Assembly: GCF_014197265.1 (NCBI RefSeq)
Contig: NZ_JACIFH010000001.1
Location: 1,612,001-1,676,000, forward strand
Length of the DNA stretch: 64,000 bases
Direction: 5' to 3'
DNA from: Microbacterium invictum
GTDB taxonomy: Bacteria > Actinomycetota > Actinomycetes > Actinomycetales > Microbacteriaceae
Each line of letters starts with the position of its first letter. Within the stretch, counting starts at the first letter, position 1. Below are positions 8,259-16,795 of this stretch, in pieces. Position numbers and translations under genes: made by a program. The notes beneath the pieces were generated by a model, which ran no database searches, had not been told where the DNA came from, and saw only the letters and a list, made by a program, of their open reading frames with translations.

Positions 8259-9838
8259 CGCGCGTCCTCGTCTCTCTCGTTCTTCCAGCTGTCCTGGGCG
8301 GAGTCCCACTGCGGTGCGGCCTGGATGACCGCCGTCGTGGTGCGACGCCAGCCGTGGTCCGCGCGCCGGATCCCATGCCTCTCGCTGACGGCGACCAGGC
8401 CGTTCTCCGCAAGCTCCCGGTGGAACTTCTCGATCGGGTAGTGCCACGTGCGCGGGTCTGATCGGACGTACGCGCTCGTGCGGTGCGTATCGAAGCTGAC
8501 CACGGCCGCACCCTGGCCCCGCAGGACCATGCGCATCAGAAGGAACACGTTCTGGCGGTTGGGGTAGGTCAGGCCGTGGATGACGTCGTTACAGAAGACG
8601 TACCAGGGGCGGCGGGTGTCGACGAGGTTGGCGCCGAGCTCGAGCATCGCCGGCCGGTCGTTGGCGTTGATCCGCCAGAGCGTCACATCGTGTTCGTCGT
8701 TCAGGCGTGCCACGCGCAGCGCCTCGAAGCTGAAGTCAGTGCCGATCACACGATGGCCGGCGGATGCGAAGGCCTGACCCCAGTGGCCGTCGCCACAGCC
8801 GAGGTCGAGGACGTTCGACTGCGGCGGCATACGTTCCAGCAGTCGCTGCGCGTTGGCGCGCCCACCATGCGAGCCGTGTGCGAGGTCTTTGCCCTGCCAG
8901 TGCTTCTCCCAGAAGAATCGACCGCGATTGAATACGCCGAACCACGTCTCGAAGCGCTGCTTCGTTCCACGGTCGACGACGAATTTGAACGTCGGGTCGG
9001 GGATCCGCCAATTCTCGCCGTACGCGTAGGCGAGCCAGGCCTCGGGGTTCGCCGGCCCCGGCAGCGGCACGCCGTTGACGTCGATATCACGGGTGGGCAC
9101 GAGGTCGTCCGCCGTGATCTCGTCGCTACGCAAGGCGAACGGCTGACAGTACAGCCCTTCGTGGAAGAACCCCGTGAACACGTCGATGTAGTGGTCGACC
9201 TGATTCGCTTCGTCGAAGAAGACGAGTTCGAGCTGCGCGAGGCTGTGGCGGGCGACGGCGTAGCCGGCGTCGGTCAATCGCCGCTCCATGTCGAAGCTGA
9301 TGCGCCCGAGCTCGGCGGGGTCGTCTGACTCTGCGAGAAAAGCGAAGTCGATGTCGTCGTCGTGGGGCAGCAGTTCGCCGCCGCGGACCATGCCCAGCAG
9401 TGTCCCGCCGACGAGATAAACGGGGTAGCCCCACGCCTGCAGATCATCGACAAGCCGGCGCGCGCTGCGCACCAGGCGCGAGGCGACATCGCTGTCGCTG
9501 CCGTCCAGCACTGGCCCCAACCGGTCCCATTTGGTCATCGCCAGCCACTGGCCCCGCTTGTCGGTGATCGCGAGGCGCGAACGGGAGCGGCCGAAGGCGA
9601 CGTCGGCACACGTGATCTGGCGCCCGCTGACCGTGTCGTGGACCGAGAGCCGCGTGCGGCCGCTGAGGCGGTTGCGGATGGGGGCAGGCCAGGCGATCTG
9701 CACCTTGCCGTCCACCGCCGCGGGAACCGGGACGGACCACACACGGTGATCGTCGAAACGGATGTCCACGAGGTCCGCATCACCGAGCTCGGCTTGTGAC
9801 AGCGCGATGCCGCGGCGGTTTGCTCTCATTCCGATCAT
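8255..9838 (-). CDS. LicD-family phosphotransferase fused to a class I methyltransferase
   Basis: 527 residues. An N-terminal ~100-residue region without a clear family is followed by a LicD/nucleotidyltransferase-like domain: VGGTLLGMVRGGELL then HDDDIDF near residue 141, the metal-binding aspartates. Residues ~335-500 are a SAM-dependent methyltransferase with the motif VLDLGCGDGHWG. Known LicD proteins (LicD1/2, fukutin-related proteins) transfer phosphocholine or ribitol/glycerol phosphate from CDP donors to sugars. Here the enzyme may add an alditol-phosphate or similar group and methylate the acceptor. The gene follows the TarS-like gene by 37 bases on the same strand. The start is uncertain: ATG at 9838 or 9829, neither with a strong ribosome site. 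Confidence 0.8.
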   Translation of the reverse strand: MIGMRANRRGIALSQAELGDADLVDIRFDDHRVWSVPVPAAVDGKVQIAWPAPIRNRLSGRTRLSVHDTVSGRQITCADVAFGRSRSRLAITDKRGQWLAMTKWDRLGPVLDGSDSDVASRLVRSARRLVDDLQAWGYPVYLVGGTLLGMVRGGELLPHDDDIDFAFLAESDDPAELGRISFDMERRLTDAGYAVARHSLAQLELVFFDEANQVDHYIDVFTGFFHEGLYCQPFALRSDEITADDLVPTRDIDVNGVPLPGPANPEAWLAYAYGENWRIPDPTFKFVVDRGTKQRFETWFGVFNRGRFFWEKHWQGKDLAHGSHGGRANAQRLLERMPPQSNVLDLGCGDGHWGQAFASAGHRVIGTDFSFEALRVARLNDEHDVTLWRINANDRPAMLELGANLVDTRRPWYVFCNDVIHGLTYPNRQNVFLLMRMVLRGQGAAVVSFDTHRTSAYVRSDPRTWHYPIEKFHRELAENGLVAVSERHGIRRADHGWRRTTTAVIQAAPQWDSAQDSWKNERDEDAR

Positions 9839-9875
9839 CTTATGCAACAGGCACGATGAGAAAGCTGTGAGGGCC

Positions 9876-11846
9876 TCAGCGCAACCGCTCTCGCAGGCGA
9901 CGGGCGGCCTGTCGCACTCGACCTCCTGCTCGACGCAGCCGTCGCATGCGGGAGGTTCGCGCCGGCGGTTCCGAGCGCGGCGGCCCGGCCGTCAGCGCGT
10001 CGGCGAGGCCCCACCATTGCGGGCCGGCGGGGTGCTGGTGGCCCAGGCGCACCCGGCCGGACTGCCAGCCGTCCGGCAGTGCGACGTCGAGGACGAGTCG
10101 GCCTTCTTCCGCGCGCATGGTGGCCGGCACATCGCGGAACGGCTGTGTGCGCGTCAGACGGTGGCGCAACGCGGTCAAGGTCGTGTGTCGTGGGGCGACG
10201 GCAACTGGCACGTCACGCGTACCGGCGTCGTCGGCTGTGGCATCCAGCAGCGGCACCGCAAGATGCACTTGGGTGCCGACGCGGGTGACCTTGGCGTTCG
10301 CTGCCGCCGGCAGAAGACGCTCGACCGCATCCCGTGGACGACCGAGGGAGAGGGTGAGGATGCCGTCGGCATTGGTGTACACGACGCGCAGCCGGCCGTC
10401 GTGAACGGCTGCGGATGGTGCGAGCGCGGACCGCATGCCCTGCTGTGAAGCCGTGCCGGCGAGCGTGCAGCGCACATTCAGATCCCACAGGCCATCTTCG
10501 AGCGCCCGCCCGAACACGACCCTGTCGGGGTCGATCGTTCCGTGCGCGGTCGCGGTGAACGAAACCGCTCCGTCTGCCGCGTCGGCGATGGACAGCTCGC
10601 GGCTGCTCGGAGCCATCCAGGTGATGCGCGACGTCCGAGAGCGCAGGCCGACTTCGACATCGGCCGCATGGATCTCGTCTGTGACATCGAGGATCGTGTC
10701 AGCAACACTCCCGGCGTACTCCACCGGCAGCACCTTACGGATGCGCTCACCCGAACGCCGCAAGGCGTGGCGACGACCCTTTGGAGACGACCACTCGGCC
10801 TGCACGTCGACCTCGAGGCTGCCGTCGACCCAGCGCGCGGCGGTCGCCCGCCCCCAGCCGGGGATGCCGGGGTCGTGGCTCGGCAGCTTCTCCAACAGAT
10901 CGCGAGCACCCGCCGCGAGCAACGTCGCCCGGATGCGGCCAGACGCGTTGAGCCGGTCGTCCAGTCTGTTCAAGGCGAAGTCCCGCTGAAGGGCACGGCA
11001 CTGCTCGTAGATCCGGTCGCGCTCCGGGGCGGGGCGCCCCGCGAACGCACCGTTGAACGAACCGAGGATGCGTGAGCGGTACTGATGGGCGAGCAGCTGC
11101 TCCCGCGAGCGCGCGTGTGCATCCTCGGCCAGGTCGGTCTCCGTGGCGACCAGCACTTCACGCAGCCAGTGCCAGAACTCGTCGCCGGAGCGGAGAAACC
11201 CCTTCGATCCGCTGCCGCGCGTCATGTACCAGTGGTAGTAGGGCACGCTGGCCAGGGTTGCGATGACGCGTGCGTGCCGGTCGACGAGCATGTTGAAGAA
11301 GATGTCTTCCCACATGACCCGGCCGCCTTCGCGGAATCGGATGCCGTGGTCGTTCAAGAAGGCACGACGGTACAGCTTGTGCGGGTTCATCGGGATAAGC
11401 GGGTGCTGATCCTCACGCCCGATCGACTGCGCCTCGTCGGCACGATACGTGTCGATCGCCCATGTCGCATCGTGCGTACGTGCTTCCTTGCCGTTGACGA
11501 CGTCAGCCCGGTGTGCCTTCGCGAAGTCGTACGCCGCGCGCAGCGCGTCGGGGTACAGCAGGTCGTCGTGGTCCATGTAGGCCACGTACTCCCCCATGGC
11601 CAGGTCGGTGCCGATGTTGCGCGGGCGGGACGGCCAGCCGGAGTTCTCGATGCGCTCGACACAGACGTGCGGGCGTGTCTCCCGGACCTTCAGCAGCCGT
11701 TCGTGGGTGTCGTCGGGCGAGCCGTCGTCGACGAAGATCACCTCGAACTCGGACGTGGGCATCGTCTGCGCGTCCAGAGATGCGATCAGTCGATCCAGGC
11801 CCTCGCCAGAGCGGAACGTGGGGACGACGATGGAGACCTTCAGCAC
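9876..11846 (-). CDS. TarS-like GT2 glycosyltransferase (wall teichoic acid glycosylation)
   Basis: 656 residues. The N-terminal GT2 domain has SIVVPTFRSG, FVDDGSPDDT, NSGWPSRPRN, DHDD (metal site) and, later, HKLYRRAFL and WEDIFF. This pattern resembles Staphylococcus TarS/TarP, which add GlcNAc to poly(ribitol phosphate); the C-terminal ~350 residues are beta-rich, as expected for a TarS-type trimerisation region. The last ~30 residues are strongly basic (many Arg), which could hold the enzyme at the membrane. I chose the GTG at 11846: a GTG at 11855 overlaps the TATAGT box and would lie upstream of the transcript start. The sugar and the linkage cannot be read from sequence. Confidence 0.75.
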   Translation of the reverse strand: MLKVSIVVPTFRSGEGLDRLIASLDAQTMPTSEFEVIFVDDGSPDDTHERLLKVRETRPHVCVERIENSGWPSRPRNIGTDLAMGEYVAYMDHDDLLYPDALRAAYDFAKAHRADVVNGKEARTHDATWAIDTYRADEAQSIGREDQHPLIPMNPHKLYRRAFLNDHGIRFREGGRVMWEDIFFNMLVDRHARVIATLASVPYYHWYMTRGSGSKGFLRSGDEFWHWLREVLVATETDLAEDAHARSREQLLAHQYRSRILGSFNGAFAGRPAPERDRIYEQCRALQRDFALNRLDDRLNASGRIRATLLAAGARDLLEKLPSHDPGIPGWGRATAARWVDGSLEVDVQAEWSSPKGRRHALRRSGERIRKVLPVEYAGSVADTILDVTDEIHAADVEVGLRSRTSRITWMAPSSRELSIADAADGAVSFTATAHGTIDPDRVVFGRALEDGLWDLNVRCTLAGTASQQGMRSALAPSAAVHDGRLRVVYTNADGILTLSLGRPRDAVERLLPAAANAKVTRVGTQVHLAVPLLDATADDAGTRDVPVAVAPRHTTLTALRHRLTRTQPFRDVPATMRAEEGRLVLDVALPDGWQSGRVRLGHQHPAGPQWWGLADALTAGPPRSEPPARTSRMRRLRRAGGRVRQAARRLRERLR

Positions 11847-11853
11847 AGTCGGC

Positions 11854-11859
11854 ACTATA
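11854..11859 (-). promoter_or_regulatory. -10-like box (TATAGT) for the TarS-like gene
   Basis: A near-consensus TATAGT on the minus strand sits 7 bases before the GTG at 11846, again predicting a leaderless message. It overlaps an alternative GTG at 11855, which argues against that start. Confidence 0.45.
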
Positions 11860-11891
11860 TCCCGGGCGAGAAAACCGAGAGCGACGTCCGG

Positions 11892-13184
11892 TCAGCCTGC
11901 GCCGACGACGATGCGTGGTGTTCCGGTCCAGGTGGCCGCGTCGGTCGCGTTGCGTCCGTCCACGAGAAGCCGGATGCCGGGAATCTGATCCGGGGTCAGG
12001 GCACGGTACTCGGCGTGATCTGTCTGGAGCACCGCGACCTCGGCCGGGTCTCCGAGCGTGTGCGGTTCGAAGCCCAGCGCCCGCAGCTCGTCATCGGCGT
12101 ACAACGGGTCATGCACCGTGACCGTCGCCCCGCGGGCCTGCAGCGCCTCCACCGTCGGGAACGCGCCCGAGAAGGCCGTCTCCTTCACCCCGCCCCGATA
12201 CGCGGCACCCAGCACCACGGCACGCAGCCCGTCCAGCGACCCGAGGATGCCGGTGGCCTGCGCGACCAGCCGCTCTGGCATCGAGGCGTTCAGCAGCCGC
12301 GCAGTCCGCACGATGTCGGCATCCGGGTCGGTCGACAGGTACAGCCGCGGGTAGACCGGGATGCAATGCCCGCCCACCGCGATGCCTGGACGGTGAATGT
12401 GACTGTACGGCTGCGAGTTGCACGCCTCAATCACCTGATACACGTCGATCCCGTGCTCGGCCGCGAACAGGCCGAACTGGTTCGCCAACCCGATGTTCAC
12501 ATCCCGGTAGGTCGTCTCGGCGAGCTTCGCCATCTCCGATGCCTCCGCACTGCCCAGATCCCACACCCCGTTCGGGCGCGGCAGATCGTCACGGTCATCG
12601 AACTGCAGCACCGCCTCGTAGAACTCGCGGGCACGCTGCGCGCCCGCGTCGGACAGCCCCCCGATCAACTTCGGGTACTTGCGCAGATCGGCGAACACGC
12701 GGCCTGTGAGCACCCGCTCCGGGGAGAACACGACATGGAATTCGGTGCCCTCAGTGAGTCCCGACCCGGCCTCGAGCATCGGCTTCCACCGGCCCCGGGT
12801 CGTCCCCACCGGCAGCGTCGTCTCATACGACACCAGAGTCCCGGGCGTCAGATGTTCCGCCAGCGACCGGGTCGCGGCATCCATCCACGCAAAGTCCGGC
12901 TCCCACGTCGTGTCGTTCACGAACAACGGGACCACCAGAACCACCGCATCAGCCCCCGGAATCGCATCCGCGTAGTCGGTGGTCGCGCGCAATCGGCCGG
13001 TGGAGACCAGCTCAGACAGCTTCTCCTGCAGATGCGCCTCACCCGGGAACGGCTCGACACCGGCGTTCACGCTGGCAACCGTCGCCGCATTCACATCGAC
13101 ACCGACCACCTCGTGACCCGAATCAGCGAACTGGACAGCAAGAGGAAGCCCGATCTTTCCCAGGGCCACGACGGCAATGCGCAT
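11892..13184 (-). CDS. wecC: UDP-N-acetyl-D-mannosamine/UDP-sugar 6-dehydrogenase (WecC-like)
   Basis: 430 residues, usual for the UDP-glucose/GDP-mannose dehydrogenase family. A Rossmann N-terminus (VALGKIGLPLAVQFADSGH), the central YETTLPVGTTRGR and SPERVLTG segments, and the catalytic cysteine in GGHCIPVYP are all present; the C-terminal UDP-binding domain is complete. The enzyme makes a UDP-hexosaminuronic acid by two NAD+-dependent oxidations. Choosing WecC over WbpA or UDP-glucose dehydrogenase rests on overall similarity and on the wecB-like 2-epimerase gene 3.6 kb away; UDP-GlcNAc as substrate remains possible. It would supply uronic acid units for the wall polymer. A TAGACT box lies 7 bases before the ATG. 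Confidence 0.85.
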   Translation of the reverse strand: MRIAVVALGKIGLPLAVQFADSGHEVVGVDVNAATVASVNAGVEPFPGEAHLQEKLSELVSTGRLRATTDYADAIPGADAVVLVVPLFVNDTTWEPDFAWMDAATRSLAEHLTPGTLVSYETTLPVGTTRGRWKPMLEAGSGLTEGTEFHVVFSPERVLTGRVFADLRKYPKLIGGLSDAGAQRAREFYEAVLQFDDRDDLPRPNGVWDLGSAEASEMAKLAETTYRDVNIGLANQFGLFAAEHGIDVYQVIEACNSQPYSHIHRPGIAVGGHCIPVYPRLYLSTDPDADIVRTARLLNASMPERLVAQATGILGSLDGLRAVVLGAAYRGGVKETAFSGAFPTVEALQARGATVTVHDPLYADDELRALGFEPHTLGDPAEVAVLQTDHAEYRALTPDQIPGIRLLVDGRNATDAATWTGTPRIVVGAG

Positions 13185-13191
13185 GGATTCC

Positions 13192-13197
13192 AGTCTA
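13192..13197 (-). promoter_or_regulatory. -10-like box (TAGACT) for the wecC-like gene
   Basis: TAGACT on the minus strand, 7 bases before the ATG at 13184. This would give a leaderless transcript separate from the upstream CWB2 gene. Confidence 0.4.
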
Positions 13198-13286
13198 CGG
13201 TTGCCGCAGAGACCCTCAGTGCTCCACGGCAGCGATGGGCGGCGACAGCATCAACGCTCAGCGAAAGCCGGCGATCAACGGCGGTC

Positions 13287-14630
13287 TCAGCCACACAGCG
13301 TGAATCTCTCGACAGCCGGTGAAAGCGCCCCGGTGCCACCCAGAAGAATGAGCCCGTTCGAACGATGCGACACGATGCCGGCAGCAGCATCCTGGCCCAT
13401 GCACGCAGGCGGGGTGAGGAAGAGGGGAGCTCCCCAGGCGCCCGCGAGCGGTGCGCCAGCAAGTGCATCCGGGAAGTTCAGGCCGTTCGCCACGAACGCA
13501 ACATCGGTGGCCCCGAACACGGCAGTGTTCAGCATTGTCGCCGTCTCGTATCGTGAGCCGCCCGCGAGGCGCAAGATGTCAGCCGACCCATAGCCGGCTT
13601 TGCGAAGCGAGGTCTCGATGCCGGACGAGACGGCACCGGTGCCGCCCGCGATGAAGAGGTGTTTCACCTTCAGATCCTTGAGGAGCTTCAGCGTCGCGGC
13701 GGGAACGGTCTTGGCCACGCCGTCGAGCAGAATGACGGGTGCACCGATGGCCCCAGCCGCGGGGCCCGCAGCGAGTGCGTCGGGATAGTTGCGACCCGTC
13801 GCGATGATGGCGATGTCTGCGCCCCCACGGAAGGCATCGCGCACGATGCGGTCGCCGGTCGCGTAGCGGTCCGCGCCGCCGAGGCGGTCGACCCGCGCCT
13901 TGGGGAGCAACTTCTTCACCGCTCCTTCGACGGCGGGTGACACGGCCCCGCTCCCCCCGACGATCACGACTCGCGCCGGCTTGAGGGTGGCCAGTTCGCC
14001 GCGTGTCGCTGCCGGCAGCGTGCCCGGCTGAGTCAGCAGCAGGACTCCTCCGGATGCGATGGCGCCGGGACCGGCGGCGAGCGCGTCCGGGTAGTTCATG
14101 CCGTTCGTGAGATACACGACCGGAGCCGTACCGTCGACGGCTTCCCTCGCAATGTTCGCTGCGGTTGCGAACCGGTCCGCCCCGGCGATGCGGTCGACGT
14201 CGAGCGTTCGCTCCTTCAGCTCGACTGTACCGAGCGCAGTCGTGGCGCCGGCTTGGACGACGATGTCCTCCGATTCGACGAAGTAGCGTGCTCCCCTCCA
14301 CCACTGCAGGCCCAGCGAGACATCGTCGGCCAGGAAGCGCACCGAGTAAGATCCAGGTGCGAGGTCCGCAGAGGTCCACGTCGTGTCCGTGGCGTACCAC
14401 TCCGGATCCTCCACGGGCAGGTAGGTGCTCGTGGCCTCATCGAGCTTCCAGAAGCTCACTTCGACTTCGTCGCCGGGGATGAGGTCGACAGCCGCGTACG
14501 TGACGCGGACTTCGACATTCCCCTCGCCCGGGTCGACCGGCGGTGCAGCCGCATACGCCGCCGATGCCAGCGAGGTGAATACGAGAGCGAGAGCCGCGGT
14601 GAGGGCGGCAGAGAAGCGGACGCGCGACAT
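13287..14630 (-). CDS. Secreted protein with three CWB2 cell-wall-binding repeats
   Basis: 447 residues. A signal peptide (about 1-28, ending AAYAAA) is followed by a ~120-residue beta-rich domain of unknown role and three CWB2 (PF04122-type) repeats from about residue 145. Each repeat has an AGADR[FY]AT or GGSRYET start, an NYPDALA or NFPDALA core and an IVGGSGAVS- or LLGGTGALS-like end. In Clostridioides difficile, CWB2 triplets hold proteins to the wall by binding the anionic polymer PSII. GGAAGG precedes the ATG at 14630. The gene is divergent from the CWB2-epimerase gene, with 140 bases between them. No catalytic domain is visible. The protein is probably exported and bound to the polymer made by this locus; that is inference. 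Confidence 0.85.
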   Translation of the reverse strand: MSRVRFSAALTAALALVFTSLASAAYAAAPPVDPGEGNVEVRVTYAAVDLIPGDEVEVSFWKLDEATSTYLPVEDPEWYATDTTWTSADLAPGSYSVRFLADDVSLGLQWWRGARYFVESEDIVVQAGATTALGTVELKERTLDVDRIAGADRFATAANIAREAVDGTAPVVYLTNGMNYPDALAAGPGAIASGGVLLLTQPGTLPAATRGELATLKPARVVIVGGSGAVSPAVEGAVKKLLPKARVDRLGGADRYATGDRIVRDAFRGGADIAIIATGRNYPDALAAGPAAGAIGAPVILLDGVAKTVPAATLKLLKDLKVKHLFIAGGTGAVSSGIETSLRKAGYGSADILRLAGGSRYETATMLNTAVFGATDVAFVANGLNFPDALAGAPLAGAWGAPLFLTPPACMGQDAAAGIVSHRSNGLILLGGTGALSPAVERFTLCG

Positions 14631-14667
14631 CGCGTGCCTTCCATCCAGAGGTGGCCGAATGCTCGAA

Positions 14668-14673
14668 ACGCTA
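14668..14673 (-). promoter_or_regulatory. -10-like box (TAGCGT) for the leftward CWB2 gene
   Basis: TAGCGT on the minus strand about 38 bases before the ATG at 14630, leaving room for the GGAAGG ribosome site. It shares the 140-base divergent region with the rightward promoter at 14732. Confidence 0.3.
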
Positions 14674-14731
14674 GCATCCGCGAGCGCTCTCTCCGAGCTC
14701 GCCGCGCCGCCGGATTTTGTGCATGTCTGGC

Positions 14732-14737
14732 TAGAGT
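14732..14737 (+). promoter_or_regulatory. -10-like box (TAGAGT) for the CWB2-epimerase gene
   Basis: TAGAGT lies 33 bases before the ATG at 14771, and a strong GGGAGGA ribosome site follows at about 14759-14765. No clear -35 box is seen. Confidence 0.35.
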
Positions 14738-14770
14738 GAGGGCTACTCGACATCCGGCCGGGAGGACCCG

Positions 14771-16678
14771 ATGCGCGCCATGCCAAACCGGATCGTCGCG
14801 GTGCTCGTCACCGCGGTCCTCGCCTGGTCCCTCGCCAACCCGATCGCCGCGATAGCGGACGGTGACGAGCGATTGTGGGGCCAGACCCGCTATGAGACCA
14901 GTGTCGCCGTATCGCAGCGCTTTGACCCGCGCCCGGCGGTCGCCTTCGTCGCGACGGGCACCGACTATCCCGACGCTCTCGCCGGAGCGGCCGCGGCCGC
15001 GGCGACTGGTGGGCCGCTGCTGCTCACGTCGCGCACGCATCTTCCGGCGGTGGTCCGGATGGAGCTTCAGCGACTGAAGCCGAAGAAGATTATCGTCCTG
15101 GGCCTCGCCGGTGCCATTTCGGATGACGTCGTGAAGAGCCTCTCCGCTCTCGCACCGACAGAGCGCGTGGGCGGTGCGGATCGCTACGCGACCTCACAGA
15201 GATTGATCGACCGGGTCTTCAGCAGCACCCGGTCCGTAGCGATAGCCACCGGTCGCGGCTACGCCGATGCACTCGTAACAGGGGCCGCAGCCGGCGGCGC
15301 CGGTGCACCTCTGCTACTCATCGATGGGGGCCGCACCGTCGTACCGACGGGTACGATCGCGGCCCTCCGCCGATGGGGCGTGGAGGAGATTGCAATCGCC
15401 GGTGGACACGGCGCTGTCGACATCCACATCGAACAGCAGTTGCGCACAGCCGGGTTCGCCGTCACCCGCCACGCGGGACCTACACGGTTCGAAACCGCCG
15501 TCGCTGTCAATGCTGCTTACTATTCGGCTGCCACACCCGACGCGGTCTTCCTCAGCACCGGCCTGGACTTCCCAGATGCGCTGTCCGCGTCGGCACTGGC
15601 CGGTCATCGGCACGCACCGCTATACCTCACGCGTAAGACGTGCGTGCCGAAGGCTGCTCACGACGCGATCACCGATCTGGATGCCGATCTGATCACCGTG
15701 GGTGGAGTGGGCGCGGTCTCGGCTGCGGCGGCGGCCAACACTGCGTGCCCAGGGTCAGCCCCGAGGATCCCGAAGTGGGCGACCACCGGCTGGGAGCTGT
15801 CATCGGATATCGTCCCCTACGACGACCGCACACCGGTCGACGTCCACGACCGCAGCATTACGCTCGACGCGACCGGGCTGCGTATCTACGAACGTCGCGA
15901 TAACGGCGTCCGCGCCGACCATCCGGTCGCTTATGCGCAGTACGGCATCTCTGCGCTCATGGAGTACCAGCGGACAGGCACAAAGCTGTGGCTCGATCGC
16001 GCTCTCCGGCACGGTGAGCGGCTCACGCAGATGCGGACCGAGCGTGACGGTGCGTGGTGGTTCCCCTACCTGTTCCCCTGGACATACTACGAGCGCACAC
16101 TCACTGTTCCGTGGTGGTCGGGAATGGCTCAAGGCGAAGCACTCTCGCTCTTTGTCAGGCTCCATGAGGAGACGGGGGATGCCCGGTGGTGGACCGCCGC
16201 CGAACAGACATGGGCGAGTTTTCTCCAGCCCCCGGTCGCGGGGTCACCGTGGTCGACGATGGTCGACCGGGGGCGGCTGTTCTTCGAGGAGTATGCGGGC
16301 AATCAGCCTCCACTGCTCGTCCTGAACGGACAGGTGTTCGCCGCTTTCGGCGTGTACGACTACTGGCAGGCAACCGGTGACCCCCGCGCGAGAGCCTATG
16401 TGGATGGCGCCGCCACCACAGTGCTGAAAATTATGCCGCTGATCCGCAAGCCTGGCGGCGTCTCCTACTACTGCGCCCAGGAGCCGTATTGTCAGAGTTC
16501 GCGGTGGCAGAACGCCAACTACCATGCGATTCACTCATGGCAGCTCGACACGCTTGCACGACTGACCGGCGACACGGCGTTCACGAAGTGGGCAGATCTG
16601 CTCCGCTCCGACTGGCAACGGAGCGCGCGCTTCGCGCAGCCGCCCACACTCGGCTGGGAGGACGGACCGCCGCAGTGA
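14771..16678 (+). CDS. Secreted CWB2-repeat protein fused to a D-glucuronyl C5-epimerase domain
   Basis: 635 residues. A signal peptide (1-~29) leads into three CWB2 repeats (about 35-330; VGGADRYAT, TGLDFPDALS and VGGVGAVS are typical pieces). After a short linker, residues ~350-630 match the C-terminal domain of heparosan/heparan glucuronyl C5-epimerases (PF06662-type): PWWSGMAQGEALSLFVRLHE, FFEEYAG, LVLNGQVFAAFG and NYHAIHSWQLDTLARLTGD. That family flips the C5 carboxyl of glucuronic acid within a polymer. The CWB2 part should hold the enzyme at the wall, so it would edit a finished uronic-acid polymer outside the cell. Start chosen by GGGAGGA. Two cysteines in a YYCAQEPYC segment could form a disulfide. 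Substrate is inferred. Confidence 0.85.
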   Translation: MRAMPNRIVAVLVTAVLAWSLANPIAAIADGDERLWGQTRYETSVAVSQRFDPRPAVAFVATGTDYPDALAGAAAAAATGGPLLLTSRTHLPAVVRMELQRLKPKKIIVLGLAGAISDDVVKSLSALAPTERVGGADRYATSQRLIDRVFSSTRSVAIATGRGYADALVTGAAAGGAGAPLLLIDGGRTVVPTGTIAALRRWGVEEIAIAGGHGAVDIHIEQQLRTAGFAVTRHAGPTRFETAVAVNAAYYSAATPDAVFLSTGLDFPDALSASALAGHRHAPLYLTRKTCVPKAAHDAITDLDADLITVGGVGAVSAAAAANTACPGSAPRIPKWATTGWELSSDIVPYDDRTPVDVHDRSITLDATGLRIYERRDNGVRADHPVAYAQYGISALMEYQRTGTKLWLDRALRHGERLTQMRTERDGAWWFPYLFPWTYYERTLTVPWWSGMAQGEALSLFVRLHEETGDARWWTAAEQTWASFLQPPVAGSPWSTMVDRGRLFFEEYAGNQPPLLVLNGQVFAAFGVYDYWQATGDPRARAYVDGAATTVLKIMPLIRKPGGVSYYCAQEPYCQSSRWQNANYHAIHSWQLDTLARLTGDTAFTKWADLLRSDWQRSARFAQPPTLGWEDGPPQ

Positions 16679-16763
16679 CTCGTGGTCATGCGCGGACTGT
16701 TGCAGCCGCGACTCGCCCGCGTTGACGCACGCAGGTCCGCGGAACCTACCTGCAGATCGGGTT

Positions 16764-16792
16764 GACGTCTTCACGCCAGGGGCAAAGACGTC
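16764..16792. terminator. Inverted repeat between convergent genes, possible bidirectional terminator
   Basis: GACGTCTT (16764-16771) and AAGACGTC (16785-16792) form a perfect 8-bp stem with a 13-base loop. It lies in the 117-base gap between the ends of the epimerase gene and wecB. There is no T-run on either side, so termination is uncertain; a regulator site is another reading. Confidence 0.3.
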
Positions 16793-16795
16793 GAT

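Noticed and set aside
11085..13322. A long rightward open frame opposite the TarS-like and wecC-like genes
   Set aside because: Antisense shadow with no signal peptide, domain or ribosome site; both leftward genes have strong family motifs.
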